Assembly: GCF_041435215.1 (NCBI RefSeq)
Contig: NZ_CP108394.1
Location: 2,294,001-2,358,000, forward strand
Length of the DNA: 64,000 nucleotides
Reading direction: 5' to 3'
Source of the DNA: Streptomyces sp. NBC_01314
GTDB lineage: Bacteria > Actinomycetota > Actinomycetes > Streptomycetales > Streptomycetaceae
Position 1 is the first letter of the stretch. Each line of letters starts with the position of its first letter. A program made the position numbers and the translations under genes. Shown piece by piece: positions 9,054-17,548 of this stretch. Under the pieces are notes generated by a model that saw only the letters and a list, made by a program, of their open reading frames with translations, was not told where the DNA came from and did not search any database.

Positions 9054-10871
9054 ATGGCCGACAATGGCACGCAGTACCCGGTGTTCTGGCTGCGGTTGCC
9101 CAAGGGTGAGGGGATCGACCGGGCACGGGGAGTACTGCTGAACGAGACCGGAACGAACGGCAGCAGGAAGTTTCTGGTACAGGCAGGATCGCCCGCACGT
9201 GAGCTCGCATCGGTCGCGCGGTACGGCAGCGGCCCGTTCCGTCGGCGCGAGGAGTTGAAGAAGACGGGCGTGCTGATTCCGTCCACGCACCGGCCAGGCT
9301 GGCTGGAACTAACTGAGGACGTGATCTGCGGCTCCCCCTCCTTCGCCGCGGAGCTCTTGGTGGGAGCACCGCGTAACGGGTGGCTCGAGTGGCGGGCCGG
9401 CAACGGCAAGCCACTGGCCGACTTCATGTCCGGCGTCTGGGCAGGCCCCAGCCGCCCCTGGCTGGTGCGCGGCTCGAACGTCACCGGCCTCGACCTGGTC
9501 CAACGACTTTGGCTACCGGAGGGCCGCATCACCCTCGCCGCCTCCCACCTCAGGCCGGGCGTGATGCAGGGCACCAGCAAGGAAGACCTACGTGCCTTCG
9601 TGCAGGAGGACTACGAGTCCACAGCCACTTACAGCCAGAAGCAGCAACTGGTCGAGGAACTGCATGCCTTTCTGTCCCGGATGAAGCCTGGCGACACCGT
9701 GTGCACCATCTCAGGCGGACATCTGTACGTCGGTGAGATCACCGGAGGGGTGGAGCAGGTCGAGTCCGAGAACCGGCGGTCCAACCTCCGGCGGCCCGTT
9801 GAGTGGCAGCCGACCGGGTATCCATACGAGAGCCTGCCTGAAGAGCTGCAGCAGAAGCTGTCGATCCAGCACGACGTCTTCGATCTCACCTCGGTCCAGG
9901 CCCACATCGAAGGGCTCGGTCTCACCAACCAGGAGCTGGTCGAGGAAGCAGAGGCCATAGAGCGCGACCCGAGCACGGAAATCCCGGCGATCGCCGTCCG
10001 CCGCGATCTCGAGCTGCCGGAGCCCACGAACGCGCTGACCTCCGAACTCTTGGTGCACGACATCGCGTGGCTGCGCGAAGTGCGGGATCTACTCGCGGAC
10101 GACCGCCAACTGGTGCTCTACGGGCCGCCGGGCACCGGCAAGACGTACCTGGCGCTGAAGCTCGCCGAGTTCCTCGGCGGCGGGCCCGAGCAGGTGAAGC
10201 TCGTGCAGTTCCATCCGTCGTACGCCTACGAGGACTTCTTCGAGGGCATCCGGCCCCAGGAGGACCCACAGACCAGGGAGGTCGCCTTCCGGCTCACCGC
10301 GGGCCCGCTGCGCGAACTCGCCGACCTGGCCTCCCGCGAGGGCAACCGGCACATCCCGCACTTCTTGATCATCGACGAGATCAACCGGGCCAACCTGGCG
10401 AAGGTCTTCGGCGAGCTGTACTTCCTGCTGGAGTACCGCAACAAGTCGGTTCGGCTGACCTACTCCGGCGACGACTTCGCGCTGCCGCCGAACCTGTTCG
10501 TCATCGGCACGATGAACACGGCCGACCGGTCCATCGCCCTCGTGGACACGGCGATGCGCCGCCGGTTCGCGTTTGTGGAGCTGTCGCCGCGTACACAGCC
10601 GACGAGTGGTCTGCTGCGCCGCTGGCTGGAAAGAGAGGGCAAGGACACCGAGCCCGCCGATCTCCTCGACGCGCTCAACTCTCGTATCGACGAAGCAGAC
10701 TTCCGTATTGGGCCCTCGTATCTGATGAAGAAGGGCGTCTACCGGGAGGGCGGTCTGGAGCGGACCTGGCGGACGAAGATCCTTCCGCTGCTGGAGGAGC
10801 ACCACTACGGGGAGGGCGTGGACATCGAGAAGCGGTACGGGCTGGCCGCGCTGCGGGAGTCGCTGGGGTGA
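9054..10871 (+). CDS. McrB-type AAA+ ATPase with DUF4357-like sensing region
   Basis: Second McrB-like motor in the island. Walker A GPPGTGKT (about 357-364), Walker B FLIIDEINRAN (about 437), GTMNTADRS and RRRFAFVEL are all present. The sensing part differs from the first copy: residues about 97-122 (ELLVGAPRNGWLEWRAGNGK) look like a DUF4357 module, followed by an EVE/Mrr-like segment ending CTISGGHLYVGEITG. ATG 9054 has a G-rich Shine-Dalgarno 9-10 bases upstream, and GTG 9045 is an alternative. The stop overlaps the next start by 3 bases. Length is 605 residues. No promoter was identified in 8859-9053. Confidence 0.85.
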   Translation: MADNGTQYPVFWLRLPKGEGIDRARGVLLNETGTNGSRKFLVQAGSPARELASVARYGSGPFRRREELKKTGVLIPSTHRPGWLELTEDVICGSPSFAAELLVGAPRNGWLEWRAGNGKPLADFMSGVWAGPSRPWLVRGSNVTGLDLVQRLWLPEGRITLAASHLRPGVMQGTSKEDLRAFVQEDYESTATYSQKQQLVEELHAFLSRMKPGDTVCTISGGHLYVGEITGGVEQVESENRRSNLRRPVEWQPTGYPYESLPEELQQKLSIQHDVFDLTSVQAHIEGLGLTNQELVEEAEAIERDPSTEIPAIAVRRDLELPEPTNALTSELLVHDIAWLREVRDLLADDRQLVLYGPPGTGKTYLALKLAEFLGGGPEQVKLVQFHPSYAYEDFFEGIRPQEDPQTREVAFRLTAGPLRELADLASREGNRHIPHFLIIDEINRANLAKVFGELYFLLEYRNKSVRLTYSGDDFALPPNLFVIGTMNTADRSIALVDTAMRRRFAFVELSPRTQPTSGLLRRWLEREGKDTEPADLLDALNSRIDEADFRIGPSYLMKKGVYREGGLERTWRTKILPLLEEHHYGEGVDIEKRYGLAALRESLG

Positions 10872-12109
10872 CCTCCGCGGCGAGAACCCTGCATCCTGGC
10901 GAGCCCGTGGAGCTGGTGGAGCACGCGCCGGCCGTCCGCCGCGCACTCCCCGATCCCGTCGGTCGCGCGCTCGTCGCTGCCGACATCGTGGACGCGACCC
11001 CCGACCCTTATGCACCGGGACACTGGTCGCTGCGGGCGGGCAGCAAGGTCGGGGCGGTGGCTGTGACCGTACCGGGCGGCGAGCCGGTCACCGTGCGCGT
11101 CACTCCCAAGGTGCCCATCGTCCGACTCTTCTTCTTGCTCGGCTACAGCCTTGTGCGCAAAGGGAGTTGGCGAGACGGGGAGGTCGAGGTCGCAGAGCAC
11201 CACGATCTGGTGCCCGCGCTCGCCCATGCGGTGGAGCGGCAGGTGGACCGTGCGCTGCGGCAAGGACTGCTGCAGGGGTACAAGGCTACGGAGGAGAGCT
11301 CCCTCGTAGTACGCGGACGGCTCCGGGAGGCCGAACAGATACGGCGACGCTTCGGGGCGACACTGCCGGTGGAGGTGGCGTACGACAAGTTCACCACCGA
11401 CATCACGGAGAACCGCATCCTGCGCACGGCAGTCGAACGCCTCCTCCGGCTGCCCGGTGTGCCGCGCGACGTCCGCCGCAGGCTGTTGCATCAGCGCGCC
11501 CGGCTGGCCGAGGTGACCGCGATCGTGCGCGGGCAGCCGATCCCCGACTGGCTCCCCACCCGCCTCAACGCCCGGTACCACCACGCCCTGCATCTCGCCC
11601 GCGCGGTCCTGGACGGCACCTCCGCCGAGCACTCGCCCGGCGGGTTGCGCATCGACGGGTTCCTGTTCGACATGAACAAGCTCTTCGAGGACTTCGTGAC
11701 GGTCGCCCTGCGGGAGGCCTTCCAGACCATGGGGCAGGGTCACACCGTCCGGCGACAGGACCCGCACCACCTCGACGAGGCCGCCACGATCCGCATGAAA
11801 CCCGACTTCGTGCTGTACGGGCCCGGCAGCACCCCGTGCGCGGTCGTCGACGCCAAGTACAAGGCGGAGAAACGGGGCGGCTACCCGGACGCCGACCTGT
11901 ACCAGATGCTGGCGTACTGCACGGCCCTCGACCTGCGCGAAGGACACCTGGTCTACGCAAAGGGCAACGCCCCGCACGCCGCCCATGAAGTACGCCATGC
12001 GGGCATCCTCATCCACCAGCACGCCCTCGACCTGGACCAGGAACCGGCTGGGCTGCTCACGGACATCGAAGCGATCGCCCTCCGGCTGGTGAACACACCG
12101 CGCGTATGA
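10868..12109 (+). CDS. McrC-type PD-(D/E)XK nuclease subunit, second copy
   Basis: Partner of the motor gene it overlaps (GTGA junction, GTG start at 10868). The N-terminal half carries VRVTPKVPIVRLFFLLGYS, the middle has VVRGRLREAEQIRRRF, and the nuclease motifs are MKPDFVLYG (Asp about 313) and VVDAKYKAEK (about 327-335). It has 413 residues and looks intact. It is only distantly similar to the McrC-like protein at 4505, which argues for two separately acquired systems rather than a local duplication. Confidence 0.85.
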   Translation: MTSAARTLHPGEPVELVEHAPAVRRALPDPVGRALVAADIVDATPDPYAPGHWSLRAGSKVGAVAVTVPGGEPVTVRVTPKVPIVRLFFLLGYSLVRKGSWRDGEVEVAEHHDLVPALAHAVERQVDRALRQGLLQGYKATEESSLVVRGRLREAEQIRRRFGATLPVEVAYDKFTTDITENRILRTAVERLLRLPGVPRDVRRRLLHQRARLAEVTAIVRGQPIPDWLPTRLNARYHHALHLARAVLDGTSAEHSPGGLRIDGFLFDMNKLFEDFVTVALREAFQTMGQGHTVRRQDPHHLDEAATIRMKPDFVLYGPGSTPCAVVDAKYKAEKRGGYPDADLYQMLAYCTALDLREGHLVYAKGNAPHAAHEVRHAGILIHQHALDLDQEPAGLLTDIEAIALRLVNTPRV

Positions 12110-12149
12110 TCGACTGCGGAGTGTCCGTCCAGGGTGGGGAGTTCACCTC

Positions 12150-12353
12150 GTGCCGCAGCTCGCGTTCGCCAACAGTTTCTGGGAGAGCTACGACGTCCTG
12201 GAGAAGCCCGTCAGGGCCGGCGTACGCAAGGCGATGCAGAAGTTCCAGCAGCTCACCGTGCCCGAACTACATGCGGACAAGGGGCTGCACCTGGAGTCAG
12301 TGGAGAACGCCCGCGACCCGCGGATGCGGACGATCCGCATCAACGACTTCTGA
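12150..12353 (+). pseudogene. 5' fragment of a RelE-like/UvrD helicase gene, cut by in-frame TGA
   Basis: The frame starts at GTG 12150 behind a good ribosome binding site (GGGGAG). It encodes MPQLAFANSFWESYDVLEKP and ends in RTIRINDF at a TGA (12351-12353). The same reading frame continues without any shift as RGVVLAPNDGSDVFLL, so the two pieces are one gene interrupted by a single stop codon. A TGG to TGA change (Trp lost) would explain it. The interrupted module has the look of a RelE/ParE-type fold (VRIND-type strand, then DVFLLVNVVRHDDAYTWA), which here sits at the N terminus of the helicase. Confidence 0.7.
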
Positions 12354-12359
12354 CGGGGC

Positions 12360-14285
12360 GTGGTCCTCGCACCGAACGACGGCAGCGATGTGTTCCTGCT
12401 CGTCAACGTCGTCCGCCACGACGACGCGTACACGTGGGCGGCCAAGCGGCTGTACACCACGAACTCCGCGACGCGGGCGCTGGAAGTCCGCAACGTGGTC
12501 GCCATCGAGCAGCTGACCCCGGCCCTGGAGAAGGCAGCGGCCGCCGCGCCCTCGCTGCTGTTCGCGAAGTACTCCGACACCGTGCTGCGTGAACTGGGTA
12601 TCGACGACCAGGTCCTGAGGGCCGTGCGGACCATCGTCGACAAGCCGCAGCTGGAGGCGTTCGGCACGCTGCTGCCCGAGGACCAGTTCGAGGTGCTGCA
12701 GTACCTCGCGGAGGGCTTCGGCGCCGAGGACGTGTACCGGGACGTGGTCGCGGTGCGTCGGCCGGTCGACGCGGGCCCCGACCCGGACGAAAGTCTCGCC
12801 ATCGCCATCGCCAACACCACGAGCCGCATCACCCTGATCACCGGCCCCGAGGAACTCGCCGACATCCTGGAGAAGCCGTTCGCGGCATGGCGGGTCTTTC
12901 TGCACCCGTCGCAGCGCCGGGTCGCCTATCGGGTGTCTTACGGCGGCCCGGTCCAGGTCACGGGTGGTCCGGGCACCGGCAAGACGGTCGCGGCCCTGCA
13001 CCGGGTCAAGCACCTTCTCGCGCGTTCCCCCGACGCCCGCGTCCTGCTTACCACCTACACCAACGCGCTGGCCTCCTCCCTGCGCGAGAACCTGTCCCTG
13101 CTCCTTGACGGCGACGAGTCGCTGCTCGGCCGAGTGGACGTGACCACGGTCAACGCCTACGCGCACGGTGTCGTGACCCGCCTCGACGGCAGATCCCCCT
13201 CCCCCATCGGTGACCGGGAGGAACGGCAGTTGTGGGAGCGCGTCGTCAAGAAGCTCGGTCTGCCGTGGACGGAGCAGTTCCTGGCTCAGGAGTACCGGCA
13301 CGTCGTACTCGCGCAGGATCTGCGCACCCTGGACGCGTACAAGGCCGCCTCGCGGCGCGGTCGCGGCAGCGCGCTGTCGTCGACGCGACGCGAACAGCTG
13401 TGGCCCGCAGTCGAGTTGTTCGAGGAGATGCTGCGTGTCCAGAAGGCCACCACGTATCTGAAGGTGTGTGCCCGTGCGGCCGATCTGCTGGTCGGCTCGG
13501 CACCCACGCACGACCACGTCGTGGTCGACGAGGCCCAGGACCTACACCCCGCCCAGTGGCGCGTCCTGCGTGGTGCGGTAGCGTCCGGCAGCGACGACCT
13601 GTTCATCACGGGCGACCCACACCAACGGATCTACGACTCGAAGGTCTCGCTCGGCTCGCTGGGCATCTCGGTGACGGGACGCACCCACCGCCTGCGCATC
13701 AACTACCGCAGCACGGAGGAGATCCTCGCCTGGTCGACCGGCATCCTCAGCCCGGTGAACGTCGACGACCTGGGCGGCGAGGGCAGCGACAGCCTCGCCG
13801 GTTACCGCTCGCTGCTGCACGGCCGAAGGCCGCACGTGGACGGCTACGGCTCCGAACAGGCAGAGGTCGCCGCGCTCGTCGGGAGGATCGAGGAGTGGAT
13901 CGCCCAGGGCATCCGGCTATCGGAGATCGGTGTGTGCGCACGCTTCAACGTGCTGCTCGACAAGGTCCACGACAAGCTGGACGCGGCCGGGGTGCCGGTG
14001 GTCCGGGTCAGGGACAACCCTGGGCCGGGCGTGGACGGGGTACGGCTCGCCACCATGCATGCCATGAAGGGCCTGGAGTTCCGCTGTGTCGTGGTACTCG
14101 GAGCGTCGGCGAGCGCGGTGCCGTTCGCGCGCGAGGTAACGCCCGTCTCCATTGACGCATTGCAGCATGACTCCGATCTGCTGCGGGAGCGGTGCCTGCT
14201 GTTCGTGGCGTGCACGCGGGCGCGGGAAGCGCTGGCTGTGTCATGGAGCGGGATCGCCAGCCCGTTCGTGCCGCAGCCGAACTGA
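12360..14285 (+). CDS. UvrD/Rep-type superfamily 1 helicase, 5'-truncated by a stop codon
   Basis: 3' to 5' DNA helicase core with every family motif present: GGPGTGKT (Walker A, about 202-209), VVVDEAQD (motif II, about 388), ITGDPHQRIYD (motif III), LRINYRS (motif IV), LATMHAMKGLEF (motif V) and FVACTRAREAL (motif VI). Without the upstream 68 codons it would have to initiate at GTG 12360, where spacing to any Shine-Dalgarno is poor, or further in. Function therefore depends on reinitiation, readthrough or strain-level reversion. It lies 250 bases after the second McrC-like gene and probably shares its transcript. Length from GTG 12360 is 641 residues. Confidence 0.75.
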   Translation: MVLAPNDGSDVFLLVNVVRHDDAYTWAAKRLYTTNSATRALEVRNVVAIEQLTPALEKAAAAAPSLLFAKYSDTVLRELGIDDQVLRAVRTIVDKPQLEAFGTLLPEDQFEVLQYLAEGFGAEDVYRDVVAVRRPVDAGPDPDESLAIAIANTTSRITLITGPEELADILEKPFAAWRVFLHPSQRRVAYRVSYGGPVQVTGGPGTGKTVAALHRVKHLLARSPDARVLLTTYTNALASSLRENLSLLLDGDESLLGRVDVTTVNAYAHGVVTRLDGRSPSPIGDREERQLWERVVKKLGLPWTEQFLAQEYRHVVLAQDLRTLDAYKAASRRGRGSALSSTRREQLWPAVELFEEMLRVQKATTYLKVCARAADLLVGSAPTHDHVVVDEAQDLHPAQWRVLRGAVASGSDDLFITGDPHQRIYDSKVSLGSLGISVTGRTHRLRINYRSTEEILAWSTGILSPVNVDDLGGEGSDSLAGYRSLLHGRRPHVDGYGSEQAEVAALVGRIEEWIAQGIRLSEIGVCARFNVLLDKVHDKLDAAGVPVVRVRDNPGPGVDGVRLATMHAMKGLEFRCVVVLGASASAVPFAREVTPVSIDALQHDSDLLRERCLLFVACTRAREALAVSWSGIASPFVPQPN

Positions 14286-14318
14286 CGTGACGCATGTGTG
14301 CAGGGCAGTGGTGGATCG

Positions 14319-15971
14319 TCAATTCTCCGGTTTCAGTGCCCCGTTACCCAGCCCGTCACGCGCCAGCGATGCCGCCTCCCCGCTCAGTTCAGCTACCCTG
14401 CGGGCCCGTTCCTCGAATTCCTGGAGCAGCCGGAAGGCCGCCCCGAACCGACGTTGCTCGGCGATGTCCATCTGCGGAATGCGTGCCCCCTTTCCGTCGA
14501 GGCGAAAGGTGCCGCTGGCGCTCGTGAAGCGCCGGGTGTTCGCGGCGCTGCGCAGGAAGCCCTGGAGGTAGTCCGTGTCGAGCTGGTCGCTGACTGAGAC
14601 CGGCTCGGGATCTCCGTACTCGATGAGCCCGGCTCGGGCGAGGTCGGCGACACTGACGGAGGGCCCGTCGACGGCAGCGGGTCCGACACCCGCGGTGAGT
14701 ACCGGCAGCAGCTCGGCCAGCAGCCTCACTTGCTCCGCCAACTCCTGCCGCAGGGACAGGTATTCCGCCGCGTAGTCGCGATGAGACTCCACCACATGAC
14801 GGCCGGGCGTGAGGTCCACCGTGTCGTCGAGCAGGTCGATCAAGGGGACGTCCGCCACTTGGCCGGGGGTCGGCTCTGGGAAGTCTTCGGCGACGGTAGC
14901 GGTCAGGTCGACCATCCGGACACTGGTCACGGCATCACCGAGCGTGCGCGGTCGGCGCAGATGCCACAGGTGCACGGGGAGAGCATGCGAGGACGCGGTG
15001 CCGGGCGGGAGCGCGATGACCTGGGTGAGGATGCCGCGCCGTACGAGTTCGGCCCGGATACGGCGGCCCGCCTTGCGGTAGGCGACCGAGGCGGGCATGA
15101 CCATGAGGACACGGCCGCCGGGAACGGTGTGGGCGTACGCGTGCTGGAGCCAGGCGAGTTCGCCTTCGGCCCGCGACGGAGTGCCGAACTCCCACCGCGA
15201 GTCGAGAAGCAGCTCTTCGCGCCCCCAGTCGGTGTCACCGACCGGTGGATCGCAGACGACGAGGTCGGCCTTGACGTCGGCCCAGAGGTCGTCACGCAGG
15301 GAATCACCTGTGCTGATGTCGACACCCTCGCGACCGGTGAGATCCGCGCGGAGCTGCGCGAAGCGCGCGCTGCGGGCGTCGGACTCCTGCCCGTACCGCC
15401 GGGGTCCTCGCTCCGGCCCCACGGCCAGAAGCAGCGTGCCGATGCCGCAGGCCGGGTCGAAAAGGGTCGCGTCGTCGGCCACCTCACCGGCGAAGCGACG
15501 CACGGCACGGACCACGCGGGGTGAGGTGACCTGGTCCGAACCGGCCCGGCGCACGGAGTCGGTGAAGCGCTCCGCGAGAGCGCCCACCACCTCGCCGGCG
15601 GAACCGCTGCCGATCAGGTCTCGCGCAAGCCGGACAGCACCCTCCGGCAGATCCTTCGGGCGCTCTTCCCCGGCGATCAGCCGGGCGACATCGACAAGCC
15701 CGCCGATCATCTCCTCGCCGTACGCCCCGCGCAGCGCCTGCCACAGCTGGACCTCGATCGAGACGTCCTGCACCTTGCGCTGCTTGTCCAGCCACGCCTG
15801 CACCTCGGTCAGGTCGAAGAGCGGGCTGTTCACACCACCACCGGCGGGCGCGGGAAAGTCGCTGTACCGCCGCCTCCAATTAGAGACAGCGGCACGCGTG
15901 ACGCCTGCAAGCCGGGCGATCTCGGCGCCGGTGACCAACGCATTCGTCAAGGCCGGGGAGGTGTCTGCCAT
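14319..15971 (-). CDS. HTH-N6-adenine DNA methylase with HsdS-like tail
   Basis: Type I-like modification protein in one chain. An HTH comes first (about 13-35, AEIARLAGVTRAAVSNWRRR), then a helical region, then the SAM-binding motif I DPACGIGTLLL (about 172-182) and motif IV CDPPVGDTDWG (about 240). The C-terminal 150 residues end like a specificity subunit half (RIPQMDIAEQRRFGAAFRLL). Motif IV reads DPPV rather than the usual (N/D)PP(Y/F), so catalytic competence is uncertain. There is no HsdR in the window. ATG 15971 is chosen, and GTG 15980 is possible. It converges on the helicase gene with a 33-base gap and has a perfect GTTGAC palindrome upstream. Length is 550 residues. Confidence 0.75.
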   Translation of the reverse strand: MADTSPALTNALVTGAEIARLAGVTRAAVSNWRRRYSDFPAPAGGGVNSPLFDLTEVQAWLDKQRKVQDVSIEVQLWQALRGAYGEEMIGGLVDVARLIAGEERPKDLPEGAVRLARDLIGSGSAGEVVGALAERFTDSVRRAGSDQVTSPRVVRAVRRFAGEVADDATLFDPACGIGTLLLAVGPERGPRRYGQESDARSARFAQLRADLTGREGVDISTGDSLRDDLWADVKADLVVCDPPVGDTDWGREELLLDSRWEFGTPSRAEGELAWLQHAYAHTVPGGRVLMVMPASVAYRKAGRRIRAELVRRGILTQVIALPPGTASSHALPVHLWHLRRPRTLGDAVTSVRMVDLTATVAEDFPEPTPGQVADVPLIDLLDDTVDLTPGRHVVESHRDYAAEYLSLRQELAEQVRLLAELLPVLTAGVGPAAVDGPSVSVADLARAGLIEYGDPEPVSVSDQLDTDYLQGFLRSAANTRRFTSASGTFRLDGKGARIPQMDIAEQRRFGAAFRLLQEFEERARRVAELSGEAASLARDGLGNGALKPEN

Positions 15972-16395
15972 ACCCGCCACCGTACACAGGGATCTCGGGA
16001 GCCATCAACGACCAGATTCGTTGACGACGTCAACAAATCCATCCCCCCGACATTAATACTGACTGTGAATGTCTCCTAACTCCCCGAACAGCACGGCCGC
16101 ACGCGTCCGAGCGGGCGTTGCCGGTGCCCAAGTCCGTGAGCCCCGAGCACTTCGTCTTCATGGGGGCACACATCGAACTGGACCACAAGGGAACGGTCTC
16201 GCCTCTCGCCAGCACTTCCACGACGACACCGGCGACGCGCCACGGGCAAGATCTGGATCGGTTATGGGGGGGCACCACCTGACCACCACGCTGTCGAACC
16301 GAGCAAAACCCAGAACTCGCGCCGGTGACCGTCCCCCTGGCGGCCACCGGCGCGAGCGGCGTCATGGTGCGCGTGCTGTCATGGTGCGGGAAGTG
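15972..16395. other. Intergenic region between methylase and NlpC/P60 genes
   Basis: Apart from the palindrome at 16020, I see no gene with a start and family match. A short plus-strand frame near 16130-16280 (PKSVSPEHFVFMGAHIELDH) is open but has no recognisable homology. Near 16360-16395 a TCATGGTGCG unit is repeated imperfectly. No terminator for the NlpC/P60 gene is obvious. Confidence 0.4.
16020..16034 (-). promoter_or_regulatory. Perfect GTTGAC palindrome upstream of the methylase
   Basis: GTTGACGACGTCAAC is a perfect inverted repeat around its central base, 49 bases upstream of the methylase ATG. The half-site matches the repeats at 533-547 and 5890-5904, but the flanks are not conserved, which points to the palindrome itself as the protein-binding element. 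On the minus strand TTGACG could again serve as a -35. Confidence 0.5.
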
Positions 16396-17280
16396 TCACG
16401 GTGCAGGAGGGTTGTCCTTGCAGTCGGGTACGCCCTCCAGCCAGGCCGGGCCCTGGATGTAGATGTTGGTGACCCACGCCTTGTAGTCGGGCAGGTAGGA
16501 CCAGACGTCGTTGTCGTAGCCCTCCGCGGAGACCAACTCCGCGTGCTTCTGGCAGTGGACGCGGATGGTGGTGGAGTACGGGAAGGCGTAGACGCGGTCG
16601 GCCGCGATGCGGGGCTCGGCCTTGGTCCAGACGTCGGTGCCCCAGGTCCGGTGGATGTTGCCGGTGACCTGGCCGGTGTTGACGCGGACCGCGCCGAAGT
16701 AGGTGTTGCCGAGGCGGACGTCGCTCACCATGAGCTTGGTGCCGGACTGCCGGGCCTCGACCATCTTGCCCGCGCCGAGGTAGATGGCGATGTGCTGGAG
16801 GTCCTGCTTGGTGCCGTAGGCCAGGAGATCGCCCGGGAGGAGCGGCGCGAGGCCCTGGGCGGCGGTGAAGCGGGCGGCGGCGCGGTGCGTGTAGTACTGC
16901 TGACTGGCCACGCCGTTGAGGATGTCCGAGCCGGCGGCCTGGGCGTACGCGTACCGGACCAGGCCGGAGCAGTCGAAGCCGCGCCGTTCGGGGTCGTGTT
17001 CACTGGCCGGGTCGGTGGGGTCCACCTGGCCGTACGTGGCGCCGGGCTGAGCGCCGTGGCCGCCGCCCCAGGTGTACCAGGTGCCGGCCGCGACCTGGGC
17101 GCAGGCGGCGGCGATGGCCCGCTCGGCGGCCGCGGAGGCGCCGGGCGCGAGGGCGCGGCAGTCGTCGGCGGCGGCAGCGGCCGGTGCCGCCTGCGCGGTG
17201 GCGGTCATGGACACCGGCGCCCAGAAGAGGACGGCCAGGAGCGTGATCAGTGTGCGGATGAAAGCGGTCCGGCTCACCAT
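16396..17280 (-). CDS. Secreted NlpC/P60 family cell-wall peptidase
   Basis: Exported cysteine endopeptidase likely to cleave peptidoglycan stem peptides. A signal peptide is visible (residues 1-32, ending TATAQAAPAAAA). The catalytic domain spans about 45-200, with the Cys in RGFDCSGLVRYAYAQ and the His in LQHIAIYLGAGKMVEA. The last 90 residues form a small domain with WTKAEPRIAADRVYAF that may bind the wall. ATG 17280 is taken because it begins the signal peptide behind GGGGGTCCC; an upstream extension of the frame has no signal and is rejected. The CACCTGGGAAACC motif at 17495 lies 215 bases upstream. Length is 294 residues. Confidence 0.85.
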   Translation of the reverse strand: MVSRTAFIRTLITLLAVLFWAPVSMTATAQAAPAAAAADDCRALAPGASAAAERAIAAACAQVAAGTWYTWGGGHGAQPGATYGQVDPTDPASEHDPERRGFDCSGLVRYAYAQAAGSDILNGVASQQYYTHRAAARFTAAQGLAPLLPGDLLAYGTKQDLQHIAIYLGAGKMVEARQSGTKLMVSDVRLGNTYFGAVRVNTGQVTGNIHRTWGTDVWTKAEPRIAADRVYAFPYSTTIRVHCQKHAELVSAEGYDNDVWSYLPDYKAWVTNIYIQGPAWLEGVPDCKDNPPAP

Positions 17281-17494
17281 GCCGGGACCCCCGTTTCCTG
17301 TTCGGGTGTGGATCGAGCGTGGTCGTGGATCAAGCGTGGGTGTCTCGTGCGGTGACGTGGTCGCGCCATGGTGCGTTCGCGCCGTGGGGCGGTCGTGTGG
17401 TCGTGCGGCGGTGCGGTCGAGGAGCAGCCTGCTGGCGGTCCGGCCCGCTCGTCGAGGTCCGGGTGTCGCCCCACCCGATCGGGCAACGGGGAAA

Positions 17495-17507
17495 CACCTG
17501 GGAAACC
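17495..17507 (-). promoter_or_regulatory. CACCTGGGAAACC motif upstream of the NlpC/P60 gene
   Basis: The 13 bases are identical to 22094-22106 and read GGTTTCCCAGGTG in the direction of both downstream genes. A second GGGAAAC lies a few bases away. The recurrence upstream of two secreted-protein genes suggests a shared control site. The binding factor is unknown. Confidence 0.35.
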
Positions 17508-17548
17508 CCCTCCGAGCAGGGCGGTCGGCCATCGGCTGATCAGCGCCC

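Noticed and set aside
8867..9109. Possible 80-residue membrane peptide with GPAGATGPTG
   Set aside because: No good start: the hydrophobic part extends upstream of the only GTG. It also overlaps the start of the second McrB-like gene, and the collagen-like stretch is expected in this base composition.
16396..17532. Upstream extension of the NlpC/P60 frame beyond 17280
   Set aside because: The added residues are Arg/Pro-rich and would bury the signal peptide; ATG 17280 has its own ribosome binding site.
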